From Hyphomonadaceae bacterium (lineage in GTDB: Bacteria > Pseudomonadota > Alphaproteobacteria > Caulobacterales > Aquidulcibacteraceae): a DNA stretch of 64,000 nucleotides. The stretch is taken from positions 496,001-560,000 of the forward strand of contig JAIELJ010000006.1 in assembly GCA_019753105.1 (NCBI GenBank), in the 5' to 3' direction. The position numbers and the translations under genes are program-made. The notes under the pieces were generated by a model. That model worked only from the letters and a program-made list of their open reading frames with translations, was not told the origin of the DNA and did no database searches. Of the stretch, positions 54,605-63,513 are shown in pieces (position 1 is the first letter of the stretch; each line of letters begins with the position of its first letter).

Positions 54605-55525
54605 TCAGCGCGCGACGTGGCGGAGCCAATACTCATAGTGAAACTGCACGCGGCCATCGTCGATCGTGTAGCGCGGCGCAGGCAAGCGCGTGCCGCTGTG
54701 ATCGAGAATGTCGGCAGGTATGCGCCAAGGGCTCCGGCCGGTTGCGCGAAGGGCAGCGATTTCCCGGGAGAAGGCATCATGCTGGCGCATGCTGAGATCA
54801 AGCGCGAACTCGGCGTTCGGATAGAAACCGTTCTCCAGCCGCGAGGCGAGGGCGCAGACGAACCCTTCGAGTTTGTGATCCGCGCCCGCATTATGCGCGG
54901 CAAAGCGTGACGGGCGAAGGCTGCAGAGCGCATAAAGCGCTGTCGCCCGGTCGCAATGGCGCTGAAGCGTGATCCATTCGATCTCGGCGTGCCCGTGATC
55001 CCATTTCCAGCGGCGGACAATCTCATGCCAGTCGTCCGGGTTCATCTGCTGGATGAGCGCAAGCCGCGTCTCGCCTTCGATATCGAGCGGCGTCTCGCGG
55101 CATTCGCGCCAGCGGCTGTAATGTCTGCGCCGGGCCATGTCAGCGGCTTCGCGGGGGGCTAACTCCGCCACAACGGCCCGGCGCGCCGCGACGAGTGCAT
55201 CGCGGAACGGTGGATCGTGACGCCATTGTTTGAGCGTCACGCGGAAGGCTTCGTGCTTTTCAAAGCAGCTCACATAGGCCGCCCGCATGCGCTGCAGCCC
55301 CAGCCCATCGGGGCGCTGTTCGTACTCTGTTATCCAATCCACCAAGGCGCGGAACTGGACGTATTGCGGCGGCGCCGGTTCGTCGGGATAGGCGTCGTCA
55401 TATTGGTGATAGAGCGCGCGTAAGGTCGCCGCCGTCGCACCCTCCGGTGCGAAGGTGGCGAACAGGCCGTCATGGGCGCGGCCGGGCGGCGTCGGCGTCA
55501 ACCGGGAGATGAGTTGCTGCAGCAT
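54605..55525 (-). CDS. DUF4274-like protein
   Basis: A 306-residue soluble protein. Residues ~163–205 (PDDWHEIVRRWKWDHGHAEI, then EWITLQRHCDRATALYAL) match my recollection of the DUF4274 pattern, in which a W..HD..W core is followed by CD.ATAL. The N-terminal 150 residues are rich in Arg, Trp and aromatic residues with no known motif. It is upstream of xerC on the same strand (45 bases) and divergent from priA. Function is unknown. Confidence 0.65.
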   Translation of the reverse strand: MLQQLISRLTPTPPGRAHDGLFATFAPEGATAATLRALYHQYDDAYPDEPAPPQYVQFRALVDWITEYEQRPDGLGLQRMRAAYVSCFEKHEAFRVTLKQWRHDPPFRDALVAARRAVVAELAPREAADMARRRHYSRWRECRETPLDIEGETRLALIQQMNPDDWHEIVRRWKWDHGHAEIEWITLQRHCDRATALYALCSLRPSRFAAHNAGADHKLEGFVCALASRLENGFYPNAEFALDLSMRQHDAFSREIAALRATGRSPWRIPADILDHSGTRLPAPRYTIDDGRVQFHYEYWLRHVAR

Positions 55526-55664
55526 GGCGAGCCGAAAGCTCGCGCGGCGTGCCTAATGCTTCGCAAGGAGGCAAGGTAAAGCGCCGTTGAGTCACGGACT
55601 CGCCACAGGGTTGGCCTGTAAAGGCGCCTTCCGCCGAATCTCTCGACCCCCTAGATTCATCGTA

Positions 55665-57947
55665 ATGTCCACAACCGCCCGCCGCCGCAATCTGGATGCG
55701 TCGCTGAAAAAGCAGCGCGCGCACGCGCCTGCCGGGCCGTTGTTCGCGGTGGAAGAAGAGGGTGCGGATTTTGTCCATGACACGCTGGACAAAGTCTCGG
55801 TGCAGTTTCCGCTGCCGCTGCCCGAGCCGTTTGACTATCGCGCGCCGACTTCGCTCCAAATCGAGCCAGGCGCACATGTGATTGCGCCGATCGGCACGCG
55901 GCTGGTGCGCGGCGTTGTCTGGGCGGTGGAGCGCGATCATCCGGGCGCTGCGAATCTGAAGGCGATCGAGGAAGTTCTGCCCGGCTCGCCGGTGCCGGAG
56001 ATTTCGCGTCAGTTCGTGGACTGGGCGTCGAAATATCTGGTGCGCCCGCCGGGCGACATCCTGCGCATGGTCGCGCGCTCACCCGACGCGCTGTTCCCGG
56101 CGCCGACGCACACAGTGCTGCGGCCAACGGGCGAGACGCCGCCGAAAATCACAGAAGCGCGCGCGCGCGTTCTCGATGAGGCGGCAAAGGAGCAAGTGAG
56201 CGCGGCGGAGCTGGCGCGCCGCGCTGACGTTTCGTCTGCGGTGGTGAAAGGCCTCGTCGATTGCGGCGCGTTGGCGAAGGTCGAGATCAGCGAAGATCCG
56301 CCATTTCCGGCGCCAGATTTGGCGATGAGCGGCAAGGCCTTGTCTGATTTGCAGTCAGCGGCGGCCGAACGCGTCAGTGGTTATGTGCGGGACGGCGGCT
56401 TTCACGTCGCACTGCTCGATGGCGTCACCGGCTCAGGCAAGACGGAAGTGTATCTCGAAGCGGCGGCGGAAGCGCTGCGTTTAGCGCCGGATGCGCAGGT
56501 GCTCGTGCTGCTTCCGGAAATCGCGCTGACGCAAGCGGCGATGAGCCGATTCAAGGCGCGCTTCGGTGTTGAGCCGGTGGAATGGCATTCCGCGATTGCA
56601 CAAAAGGCGCGGCGGCGTGCGTTCCGTGAAATTGCGGCAGGCCGCGCGCGTCTTATCGTTGGCGCGCGCTCGGCGTTGTTTCTGCCGTATCCGAACCTGC
56701 GCTTGATCGTCGTCGACGAAGAGCACGATCCTTCGTTCAAGCAAGAAGAGGGCGTCATCTATCAGGCGCGCGATCTCGCTGTTGCGCGCGCCAAGCTCGG
56801 CAATTGCGCCGTGATCTTAGCGAGCGCTACGCCGTCGCTGGAGACGCTGGTGAACGCCCAGGCCGGCAAGTACGCGCATGTGCAGCTGCCATCGCGGCAT
56901 GGTACGGCTGAGCTGCCGGATGTCGAACTCGTCGATATGAAGCTCAATGCGCCGGATAAGGGGCGCTGGATTTCACCGTTGCTGATCAAGGGCGCGGCTG
57001 AGGCTCTGCTGCGCAATGAGCAATCGCTCTTCTATATGAACCGTCGCGGCTACGCGCCACTGACGCTCTGCCGCGCCTGCGGCCACAAGATGAAATCGCC
57101 GGAGACCGATAGCTGGCTCGTCGAGCACCGCTATTCGGGGCGGTTGGTGTGTCATTTGACAGGCTTTTCGATTCCGAAGCCGAAGAATTGCCCGGAATGC
57201 CAGACACCTGATTCGTTTACATCGATCGGGCCGGGTGTTGAGCGCATCGAGGAAGAAGTGCGCGAATTCTTCCCGAATGCGCGCATCGAAATCTTCTCAT
57301 CTGACACGACGCCGAACGGCGATGCGGTGCGCGGGCTAGTGCAGCGTATGGAAGAGGGCGAGATCGATATTCTGATCGGCACGCAGATTGTCGCCAAGGG
57401 CCACAACTTCCCAAACCTGACGTTCGTTGGCGTGATTGATGCCGACCTTGGCCTCAAGGGTGGCGATCTGCGTGCAGGTGAGCGCACGTATCAGCTCGTC
57501 AGCCAGGTGACGGGCCGCGCCGGCCGTCATGAGAAGAAGGGCCGCGCGCTCATTCAAACGTACGCGCCGCAAGAGCCGGTGATGCAAGCGCTCGCCGCAC
57601 AAGATCGCGACGCGTTCTTTGCGGCGGAAATCGCCGAGCGCGAAGATGCGGGCATGCCGCCTTACGGGCGCTTGGCGGCCGTGATCGTCTCCGCGCCGGA
57701 TGAATTGCTCGCGAACGATGCGGCAAAGCTGATGGGGGAGAAGGCGCCGAACGTCGAAGGCTTGGACTTGTGGGGACCAGCGCCGGCGCCGCTCTCCGTG
57801 ATCCGCGGCATGCACCGCCGCCGCTTCCTGATCCGCGCCAATCGCGGCGTTGATGTGAGCGCGTTCCTGGCCGCGTGGGCGAGCCGCGTGAAATTGCATA
57901 GCGCCGTGCGCGTGCAGATCGACGTTGATCCTTATTCGTTTTTGTAA
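55665..57947 (+). CDS. priA: Primosomal helicase PriA
   Basis: A 760-residue protein if started at ATG 55665 (MSTTARRRNLDASLKKQRAH); an in-frame start at 55587 adds 26 residues without support. Domains: the 3'-DNA-binding N-terminus (KVSVQFPLPLPEPFDYRAP), helicase Walker A LLDGVTGSGKTEVYL (about residue 255), Walker B IVVDEEHDPSFKQEEG (about 350), a zinc domain (LTLCRACGHK, VCHLTG, NCPECQTP, about 468–515), and helicase motifs V/VI (DILIGTQIVAKGHNFPNL, GRAGRHEKKGRALIQT). It restarts collapsed replication forks. Confidence 0.96.
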   Translation: MSTTARRRNLDASLKKQRAHAPAGPLFAVEEEGADFVHDTLDKVSVQFPLPLPEPFDYRAPTSLQIEPGAHVIAPIGTRLVRGVVWAVERDHPGAANLKAIEEVLPGSPVPEISRQFVDWASKYLVRPPGDILRMVARSPDALFPAPTHTVLRPTGETPPKITEARARVLDEAAKEQVSAAELARRADVSSAVVKGLVDCGALAKVEISEDPPFPAPDLAMSGKALSDLQSAAAERVSGYVRDGGFHVALLDGVTGSGKTEVYLEAAAEALRLAPDAQVLVLLPEIALTQAAMSRFKARFGVEPVEWHSAIAQKARRRAFREIAAGRARLIVGARSALFLPYPNLRLIVVDEEHDPSFKQEEGVIYQARDLAVARAKLGNCAVILASATPSLETLVNAQAGKYAHVQLPSRHGTAELPDVELVDMKLNAPDKGRWISPLLIKGAAEALLRNEQSLFYMNRRGYAPLTLCRACGHKMKSPETDSWLVEHRYSGRLVCHLTGFSIPKPKNCPECQTPDSFTSIGPGVERIEEEVREFFPNARIEIFSSDTTPNGDAVRGLVQRMEEGEIDILIGTQIVAKGHNFPNLTFVGVIDADLGLKGGDLRAGERTYQLVSQVTGRAGRHEKKGRALIQTYAPQEPVMQALAAQDRDAFFAAEIAEREDAGMPPYGRLAAVIVSAPDELLANDAAKLMGEKAPNVEGLDLWGPAPAPLSVIRGMHRRRFLIRANRGVDVSAFLAAWASRVKLHSAVRVQIDVDPYSFL

Positions 57948-57948
57948 A

Positions 57949-57971
57949 GTCCGTTTTCGCCGAGAGCGGAC
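57949..57971. repeat. Palindromic element after priA
   Basis: GTCCGTTT (57949–57956) pairs with GAGCGGAC (57964–57971), including two G–U pairs, with a 7-base loop. It begins 2 bases after the priA stop and may act as a terminator. Its arms resemble those of the palindrome at 58337–58356, so both may belong to one dispersed repeat family. Confidence 0.45.
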
Positions 57972-57978
57972 GCGACGA

Positions 57979-58314
57979 CTAGCGCACGCCGGTAGACGAC
58001 CAACCGCGCCCTTCCGCCCACGCTCGGTACACGCGCAACATTTCCGCGCGCTCCACGCCAATCAATTCCATGGCCTTCTGGTCAGAGATTCCAACTCCGC
58101 CAAGCAGATCGTTCAAGGCGTTGTTGATCGCCAAGCATGCGTCTGAATCATCGGGCGTATCATCAACGTTGGGCCAGCTATCGAGCAGGCCACGCATTGC
58201 ATCCGGCGTGATCCCAAGACGTGTTTGAAAGTCCCAATCGAAGAACTGGAAAGTCGCTTCCATCGCGCGGCGGATCACTTCGCGGTCCTGGGCGGCAAGA
58301 TCAGCTAGGGGCAT
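57979..58314 (-). CDS. Conserved small protein of unknown function (111 residues)
   Basis: A mostly helical, acidic protein: MPLADLAAQDREVIRRAMEA, then FQFFDWDFQTRLGITPDAMR, an Asp-rich loop (NVDDTPDDSDACLAINNALN) and MELIGVERAEMLRVYRAW. The spacing and conserved-looking aromatic residues suggest a genuine gene. No family was recognised. It is convergent with priA (31 bases apart) and bracketed by two palindromic elements. Confidence 0.65.
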   Translation of the reverse strand: MPLADLAAQDREVIRRAMEATFQFFDWDFQTRLGITPDAMRGLLDSWPNVDDTPDDSDACLAINNALNDLLGGVGISDQKAMELIGVERAEMLRVYRAWAEGRGWSSTGVR

Positions 58315-58336
58315 GCTCCCTCCATAGTGCCGATGA

Positions 58337-58356
58337 CCGCTTCGGGCCAGAAGCGG
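58337..58356. repeat. Palindromic repeat (CCGCTTC…GAAGCGG)
   Basis: CCGCTTC (58337–58343) and GAAGCGG (58350–58356) form a perfect 7-bp stem around GGGCCA. The extended sequence GACCGCTTCGGGCCAGAAGC resembles a short palindrome that recurs between genes in several alphaproteobacterial genomes; that comparison is from memory and needs a search. Confidence 0.45.
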
Positions 58357-58404
58357 ACGCCCTCAAGATTGCCGATATGGGCATTGCGTGTCCATACTAC
58401 CTAC

Positions 58405-59187
58405 ATGACCTACACACCCTTCAATCTCACCGGTCGCGTTGCACTCGTCACTGGCGGCAATGGCGGCATTGGCTTGGGCATGGCCGACGCGCTCGCGCAA
58501 GCCGGCGCGGACGTTGAGATTTGGGGCACGAGCGCGGAGAAGAATGCGCGCGCGCTGGAGCGGCTGAAGGCGCATGGCACGCGCGTGACTGCACGGATCG
58601 TTGATGTTTCGACGGAAGCGAATGTTGTGGCGGGCTTTGATGCGACGCTTGCCGAATTCGGCCGCGTCGATGCGTGCTTTGCGAACGCTGGCGTCTCCAA
58701 TCGCTGGAAGTCGTTCCTCGATATCGGCGGCGAGGATTATCGCCGTGTCATGGCGATCAACCTCGACGGCATGATCTTCACCATGCGCGAAGCATGCCGG
58801 CACATGAAGGCGCGCGCCGAAGCCGGCGATCCCGGTGGCTCGATCGCGGCGGTGGCGAGCTTGGGCGCGCTCTTCGGCGCAGCGCGCAATCAGGATTACA
58901 CCGCGACGAAAGCAGCGGTGATCGCGGTTACCAATGGCATCGCGGTCGAGTTCGCGCGCTACGGCGTGCGCGCCAACTCCATCTTGCCAGGCTGGATCGC
59001 CACGGAGATGACGGGCGCAGCACAAGAGAACGACGCGTTCACGAAGGGCGTCATCAGCCGAGTGCCGTATCGGCGCTGGGGCGAGCCGGAAGAGTTTGGC
59101 GGCATCGCGGTTTATCTCGCCAGCGACGCGTCACGCTTCCATAATGGCGACTCGATCCTGATCGATGGCGGCTATTCGAAATTCTAG
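58405..59187 (+). CDS. Short-chain dehydrogenase/reductase
   Basis: A 260-residue classical SDR. ATG 58405 (MTYTPFNLTGRVALVTGGNG) is preferred to a longer frame upstream because the family begins close to the Rossmann motif TGGNGGIGLGMA. NAG appears in ACFANAGVSNR. The catalytic Ser is in AVASLGALFG and the Tyr-x3-Lys in DYTATKAAVIAV. The end DGGYSKF is typical. The NAD(P)(H) substrate is unknown; 2-deoxygluconate or 3-oxoacyl-type substrates are common in this group. Confidence 0.93.
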   Translation: MTYTPFNLTGRVALVTGGNGGIGLGMADALAQAGADVEIWGTSAEKNARALERLKAHGTRVTARIVDVSTEANVVAGFDATLAEFGRVDACFANAGVSNRWKSFLDIGGEDYRRVMAINLDGMIFTMREACRHMKARAEAGDPGGSIAAVASLGALFGAARNQDYTATKAAVIAVTNGIAVEFARYGVRANSILPGWIATEMTGAAQENDAFTKGVISRVPYRRWGEPEEFGGIAVYLASDASRFHNGDSILIDGGYSKF

Positions 59188-59726
59188 CCGCGCCGGAAGC
59201 GTAGACGCGCGCAGACTTGATCCGGTGAGTAGGGCACAGCTTCTGGCTGACCGTCGGGGCGCGTCTCCACCTGGATCGGCTGGCGCAGACCAACGATCAG
59301 AATTGTGCCGTCAGCAGCTTGATAGCGCCCGATCGCGGCGGGGCCCGCGGGACCGCAGAAGAACGCGCCTTCGTTACCTTCGCCGCTGACCGAGTGATAA
59401 AGCTCCGGCGATTCTTCGCCGGGCAAGCCCATGATCTGCGCCAGCGCGCCGCCAGGTTGCTGCACAAACAGATCGTCGTTCGTGTGATTGCCCTGTTGGA
59501 AAGAAAGACGACGCCCGTCCGCGTGGCGAAGCGCGAGGCTGACGACAGGGTCTGCACCTTCGACTACGGGCGATTGTGTCGAGAGTTCTTCAGAGACGCT
59601 TTCGCCCACCGCAAGCGACGTCGCAGCGTCGGCGGCGGCGAGGGAAGCGGTCGTCATCGTTCCGCCGCCGGGCGCAGTGCAGGCGGCGAGCGCGAAGCCG
59701 GCGGCGATAAAGATAAGAGTGCGCAT
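59184..59726 (-). CDS. Predicted lipoprotein of unknown function
   Basis: A 180-residue protein with leader MRTLIFIAAGFALAACTAPG and lipobox LAAC. The mature part contains ADPVVSLALRHADGRRLSFQ and FFCGPAGPAAIGRYQAADGT and ends with a Cys in SPDQVCARLRFRRG. It may form a disulfide. No family was recognised. It overlaps the convergent SDR stop by 4 bases and follows the TerC gene by 9 bases on the same strand. Confidence 0.75.
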   Translation of the reverse strand: MRTLIFIAAGFALAACTAPGGGTMTTASLAAADAATSLAVGESVSEELSTQSPVVEGADPVVSLALRHADGRRLSFQQGNHTNDDLFVQQPGGALAQIMGLPGEESPELYHSVSGEGNEGAFFCGPAGPAAIGRYQAADGTILIVGLRQPIQVETRPDGQPEAVPYSPDQVCARLRFRRG

Positions 59727-59735
59727 GATCGCTCC

Positions 59736-60548
59736 TTAGGCCGTTGGCGCCGCTGGCGGTTGCTTGGCGGCTTTTTTCTTGGCGGAGTTTCGCGAGAGCA
59801 TATTGAGCCCCTCGACCAAGGCCGAGAACGCCATCGCCGCGTAGATATAGCCCTTCGGCACGTGGACGCCGAAGCCTTCCGCGATCAGCACCATGCCGAT
59901 CATCAGCAAGAAGCCGAGCGCCAGCATGACGACTGTCGGGTTCTTGTGAATGAAATTCGCGACCGGATCGGCGGCGAGCAGCATCACGGTGACCGCGACG
60001 ATAACTGCAACGAACATGATCGGCACGTGGTCCGTCATGCCGACGGCGGTCAGGATCGAGTCGATCGAGAAGACGAGGTCGAGCAGGATGATCTGGAAAA
60101 TTGTCGCGCCGAAATTGGTGACAACGACTTTCTTCTTGTCGAGCACATCGTCGGTCGGTGTTGGATCGACCGTGTGGTGGATTTCCTTGGTTGCCTTCCA
60201 AACGAGGAAAAGACCGCCGACGATCAAGATGATGTCGCGCCAAGAGAAGGCGGTCTCGAAGGTCGGGTTGCCATGTTCGTCCGGGCTGCCGACGATGCCG
60301 AGATCGAAGACGGGGTAGATCAGCGTCACGATGATCGCGATCGTCGAGAGCAGCACAAGCCGCATGCCAAGCGCGAGGCCAATGCCGATGCGGCGCGCTT
60401 GCTTGCGTTGATGCTCGGGCAGTTTGTTGGTCAGGATCGAAATGAAGATCAGGTTGTCGATGCCGAGCACGACTTCCATGATGATCAACGTGATCAGCGC
60501 CGCCCAAGCGGCTGGATCCGAGAGAAGCGGTCCAATTTCCCAATCCAT
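59736..60548 (-). CDS. TerC-family integral membrane protein
   Basis: A 270-residue protein. ATG 60548 ([20 protein letters not shown]) is preferred to the TTG at 60557 because CGGGGA is well spaced. The TerC motifs are [14 protein letters not shown] and [16 protein letters not shown], whose acidic residues sit in the membrane and are linked to metal ion export, notably manganese. About seven helices. The C-terminus is Lys/Pro-rich ([19 protein letters not shown]). Relatives are named YgaP/Alx or TerC; the precise ion is unknown. Confidence 0.92.
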   Translation of the reverse strand: MDWEIGPLLSDPAAWAALITLIIMEVVLGIDNLIFISILTNKLPEHQRKQARRIGIGLALGMRLVLLSTIAIIVTLIYPVFDLGIVGSPDEHGNPTFETAFSWRDIILIVGGLFLVWKATKEIHHTVDPTPTDDVLDKKKVVVTNFGATIFQIILLDLVFSIDSILTAVGMTDHVPIMFVAVIVAVTVMLLAADPVANFIHKNPTVVMLALGFLLMIGMVLIAEGFGVHVPKGYIYAAMAFSALVEGLNMLSRNSAKKKAAKQPPAAPTA

Positions 60549-60620
60549 ACCAAGCAATCCCCGAACAATGGTTCGGAGTGATCTAGGGGATTGAAGCGCG
60601 CGCGGGAAGGGCGGTTAACG

Positions 60621-60857
60621 TCAGCCCTTCGGCTCTTGCCCGATCTCGAGCAGTGCGTCGTACATCTCGTCCGAGAAACGCACCAAGGCGACGCTGGCTT
60701 TCACCTGCGTTTTCGCCGCGCTCAAGGCGACGAGGCCTTCGGCAAGTTTGGCGTCGTCACTCGCGCCAGTGACCGCTTCGAGCACTTGCGAAGCTGCATG
60801 CTCAAAACGGTCAAGGGCGCTGGTGAGGGCCATGCCGGCGTGGGGGATCGCCGTCAT
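60621..60857 (-). CDS. Small helical protein resembling flagellar rod C-terminus
   Basis: A 78-residue protein, MTAIPHAGMALTSALDRFEH followed by a helix pair and ending KTQVKASVALVRFSDEMYDA, LLEIGQEPKG. The segment A.K.QVKA.VA.VR.SDEM...LL.I resembles the C-terminal helix of flagellar basal-body rod proteins (Flg_bbr_C), where NAxVxxTADEMxxxLLDI is conserved. It lacks the N-terminal rod motif, so it is not a full rod protein. A role is not assigned. Confidence 0.6.
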   Translation of the reverse strand: MTAIPHAGMALTSALDRFEHAASQVLEAVTGASDDAKLAEGLVALSAAKTQVKASVALVRFSDEMYDALLEIGQEPKG

Positions 60858-60921
60858 GCAGGGGACTATGCACGAGCGAGTTTAAGCTCTCGTTCAGAAA
60901 GCTGGTGAATGCGTGAATAAC

Positions 60922-60983
60922 CAGAAGTCAGAAACCAGAAATCAGAAGTGGGTGGCGTTCTGATTTCTAGCTTCTGACTTCTG
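60922..60983. repeat. 26-bp inverted repeat after the MHS transporter gene
   Basis: The arm at 60922–60947 (CAGAAGTCAGAA, ACC, AGAAATCAGAA) and the arm at 60958–60983 match as an inverted repeat at 24 of 26 positions, with a 10-base GC-rich spacer. Each arm also holds a direct repeat of the CAGAA unit. It ends one base before the stop codon of the reverse-strand transporter gene. It could form a long terminator-like stem, but there is no T-run. Confidence 0.7.
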
Positions 60984-60984
60984 A

Positions 60985-62694
60985 TCAAGCGTGGATGTCG
61001 CGATCCTTGGTCTCCGGCCAGAAGAAGAAGGTCACGAAAGCCGCGATGGCTGTCGCAATCGCGGGAAACCAGAGGCCGTTATAGATTGAGCCGGTCGCGG
61101 TATTGATGGCGAAGACGGTGGCGGGCAGAAGCCCGCCGAACCAGCCCGTGCCGACGTGATACGGAAAGCTCATCGCCGTATAACGAATGCGCGTCGGGAA
61201 GAGCTCGACCAGCGCCGCTGCTTGCGGGCCATAAAGTGCGGTAGCGGCCACGATGAAGAGCGCCATGATGGCGATCACGCCCCATTTTTCACTGAACACG
61301 CGCGCGATTTCGCTGAAGCTCCAATTCTGCATCGGGCCCGGCGCGGCGGCGGGGTAGCCGGCTTCTGTGAGGGTGGCGCGGAGGCTCTCGTTGAACGCAG
61401 TGCGCGTGGCGCGGATCTCGGAGAGCGACTGGCCGACGGCGCTGACGCTCTCGATCTCAATGGCGTCACCGATGCGGATGCGCGCCAGTTGGCCCGGCTC
61501 GCCCGCAATTGTCTGGTAGCCGACGCCCGCGTTGGAGAGTGCGCCTTTAGCGATGTCGCACGAGGTAGCGAATTGCTGTGCGCCGCCGGTGAGATCGAGT
61601 TGGAAGGTGCAATCGGCCGGATCGGCGATCACCGTGACGGGCGTTTGCTCGGAGGCCGCTGCGAGCGCTGGGTTGCCGGCTTGGGTGATGAAGTGGAAGC
61701 CCGGGAAGTAGAGCGCCAGCATCAGCAGCATGCCGAACAGCATCACGGGCTTGCGGCCGACTGAGTCGGAGAGGCGCGCAAAGAAGATGTAGAGCGGCGC
61801 CGAGATCAGCACGACCGTGATCATGATCAAGTTCACGGTCTGGCTGTCGATGCGGAGAATGCGTTCCAGGTAAAACTGCGAATAGAAGTGCGCCGTGTAC
61901 CAGACTACGCCTTGCGCCATCATCACGCCGAAGAGCGCGATGATCACGATCTTCAGATTCTTCCATTCGCCAAAGCTCTCAGCATAGGCGCGCTTGGAGA
62001 CTTTGCCTTCTTCTTTGAGTTTCTGAAACGCTGGGCTTTCCTCCAGCTGCATGCGGATCCACACGGAGACGCCGAGCAGGCCGATCGAAACCAAGAACGG
62101 AATCCGCCAGCCCCATTCGCGGAAGGCGTCTTCACCGAGATAGGCGCGTGTTCCGAGTACGACCCCGAGCGCGCCGATCAGGCCTATCGAGGCGGTGCTC
62201 TGTATCCAGCCGGTGGCGGCGCCACGTCGGTTTGCGGGTGCGTGCTCGGCGACGTAGATCGCAGCGCCGCCATATTCACCGCCGAGCGCAAAACCCTGCA
62301 GCACGCGCATCGTGACCAAAAGCACCGGCGCCCAGATGCCGATGGCTTCCGCGGTCGGCAGCAAGCCGATGGCGAAGGTTGAAAAGCCCATTATCAAAAT
62401 CGTGATCAAGAACGCGCCCTTGCGACCGGTGCTGTCGCCGATCTTGCCGAACACCAGCGCGCCGATCGGGCGCACGATGAAGCCCACCGCAAACGTCAGC
62501 AGCGTGAAGACGAAGGCTTGGGCGTCGGGCAGGCCGGCGAAAAAGAGCGGCGCCATGACCGAGGCAAGCGCGCCGTAGACGAAGAAATCGTACCACTCGA
62601 ACACCGTGCCGGCCGCGGACGCGGCGACGACTTGGCGGAGTTTTCCAGGCGATACGTCAGGGCTGGTCTGCGTCGTTGCAGGCGTCTCGGTCAT
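60985..62694 (-). CDS. MHS-family MFS transporter with large extra domain
   Basis: A 569-residue membrane protein of the metabolite:H+ symporter family: TVFEWYDFFVYGALAS, GFIVRPIGALVFGKIGDSTGRK, MRVLQGFALGGEYGGAAIYV and a second loop LSDSVGRKPVML. Members are usually about 430–450 residues. Here an insertion of roughly 135 residues (about 335–472) with Cys362 and Cys379 sits between two helices of the C-terminal half and ends at FSEKWGVIAIM. Topology suggests that it is periplasmic. Substrates of the family include organic acids, proline and betaine; this one is unknown. Confidence 0.9.
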   Translation of the reverse strand: MTETPATTQTSPDVSPGKLRQVVAASAAGTVFEWYDFFVYGALASVMAPLFFAGLPDAQAFVFTLLTFAVGFIVRPIGALVFGKIGDSTGRKGAFLITILIMGFSTFAIGLLPTAEAIGIWAPVLLVTMRVLQGFALGGEYGGAAIYVAEHAPANRRGAATGWIQSTASIGLIGALGVVLGTRAYLGEDAFREWGWRIPFLVSIGLLGVSVWIRMQLEESPAFQKLKEEGKVSKRAYAESFGEWKNLKIVIIALFGVMMAQGVVWYTAHFYSQFYLERILRIDSQTVNLIMITVVLISAPLYIFFARLSDSVGRKPVMLFGMLLMLALYFPGFHFITQAGNPALAAASEQTPVTVIADPADCTFQLDLTGGAQQFATSCDIAKGALSNAGVGYQTIAGEPGQLARIRIGDAIEIESVSAVGQSLSEIRATRTAFNESLRATLTEAGYPAAAPGPMQNWSFSEIARVFSEKWGVIAIMALFIVAATALYGPQAAALVELFPTRIRYTAMSFPYHVGTGWFGGLLPATVFAINTATGSIYNGLWFPAIATAIAAFVTFFFWPETKDRDIHA

Positions 62695-62711
62695 GACTTT
62701 GTTTCCCCCGC

Positions 62712-62738
62712 GCCTGCCTTCAAAAAGCAGGCTCTTTT
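62712..62738 (+). terminator. Intrinsic terminator-like hairpin upstream of atpH
   Basis: GCCTGC (62712–62717) and GCAGGC (62727–62732) form a 6-bp stem with a 9-base loop, followed by TCTTTT (62733–62738) on the forward strand. It lies 18 bases beyond the start codon of the divergent transporter. It could insulate the ATP synthase operon from upstream antisense transcription. The rest of 62695–62924 shows no further gene. Confidence 0.45.
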
Positions 62739-62924
62739 GTCGCTGATCCGCCGCCCCTGGCAGCGGTTGTCAAGCCGGAACGCACCGTGTTACTTCGCGC
62801 GCGCGTCAAAGAGCCCGCGCGATGGAATCGCAGCGGTCTTTGACGTTTGGGTTTTCCCCAAGCGGCGTGGATCCCGACCTCCCGGTTCGAAGAGCCGAGG
62901 GCGGGCGAAATTAGCGAGAGAGAC

Positions 62925-63485
62925 GTGGCAGAGACCTTCGACGGCGAAGCTTCCGAAGCGGCACAGCGTTACGCGCTGGCTGTCTTCGAATTGGCTAAGG
63001 ATGCCAAGGCTTTAGACGCGGTCGAGCAGGATTTCGCCAAGTTCAGCGCCGCCTGGAAGGAAAGTGCTGACCTCCGCGACGCCGCCCGGTCTCCGCTGAT
63101 CGCGCCGGAAGATAAGGCCAAGGGCCTGACCGCCGTCGCCGCCAAGCTCGGCCTGTCGGACCTGGGCCGCAAAGTCATTGGCGTCGCTGCTCTGAACCGC
63201 CGCGCCGGCGAGTTTCCCGCGATCGCCTCATCGTACCGCAAGCTGGTCGCCCGCGAGCGCGGCGCCCGCCAAGTTGAGATCATTTCGGCCCGCCCCCTAA
63301 GCGACGCCGATAGGGCCGCCATCGTCGATGCGCTCAGCAAGCAGCTGGGCGCCAAGGTGGAAGCCGAAACCAGCGTCGATGACAGCCTGATTGGCGGGTT
63401 CGTCGTGCGCGTCGGCTCCCGCCAGTTCGACGCTTCCGTAAAAGCCAAGCTGGACGCGCTGCGTCTGGCCCTGAAGACCGCCTAA
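62925..63485 (+). CDS. atpH: ATP synthase subunit delta
   Basis: A 186-residue protein. GTG 62925 is preferred because GAGAGAGA lies just upstream and [20 protein letters not shown] gives the usual delta-subunit N-terminus (AxxYAxALFEL); a longer frame adds unrelated residues. The central [15 protein letters not shown] and the end [30 protein letters not shown] are family signatures. It joins F1 to the peripheral stalk. atpA follows in 28 bases. Confidence 0.95.
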   Translation: MAETFDGEASEAAQRYALAVFELAKDAKALDAVEQDFAKFSAAWKESADLRDAARSPLIAPEDKAKGLTAVAAKLGLSDLGRKVIGVAALNRRAGEFPAIASSYRKLVARERGARQVEIISARPLSDADRAAIVDALSKQLGAKVEAETSVDDSLIGGFVVRVGSRQFDASVKAKLDALRLALKTA

Positions 63486-63513
63486 AGAACAAACGACTCG
63501 AGGAAAGAGCCAC

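Noticed and set aside
59319-60581. Open 420-codon forward frame across the TerC gene
   Set aside because: Antisense to TerC and a lipoprotein gene; extremely rich in Arg, Asp and His, no domain.
62768-62796. TTGTCA and TTACTT, 17 bases apart, as the ATP synthase operon promoter
   Set aside because: The -10 candidate matches the consensus poorly and other positions in the gap score as well by eye.
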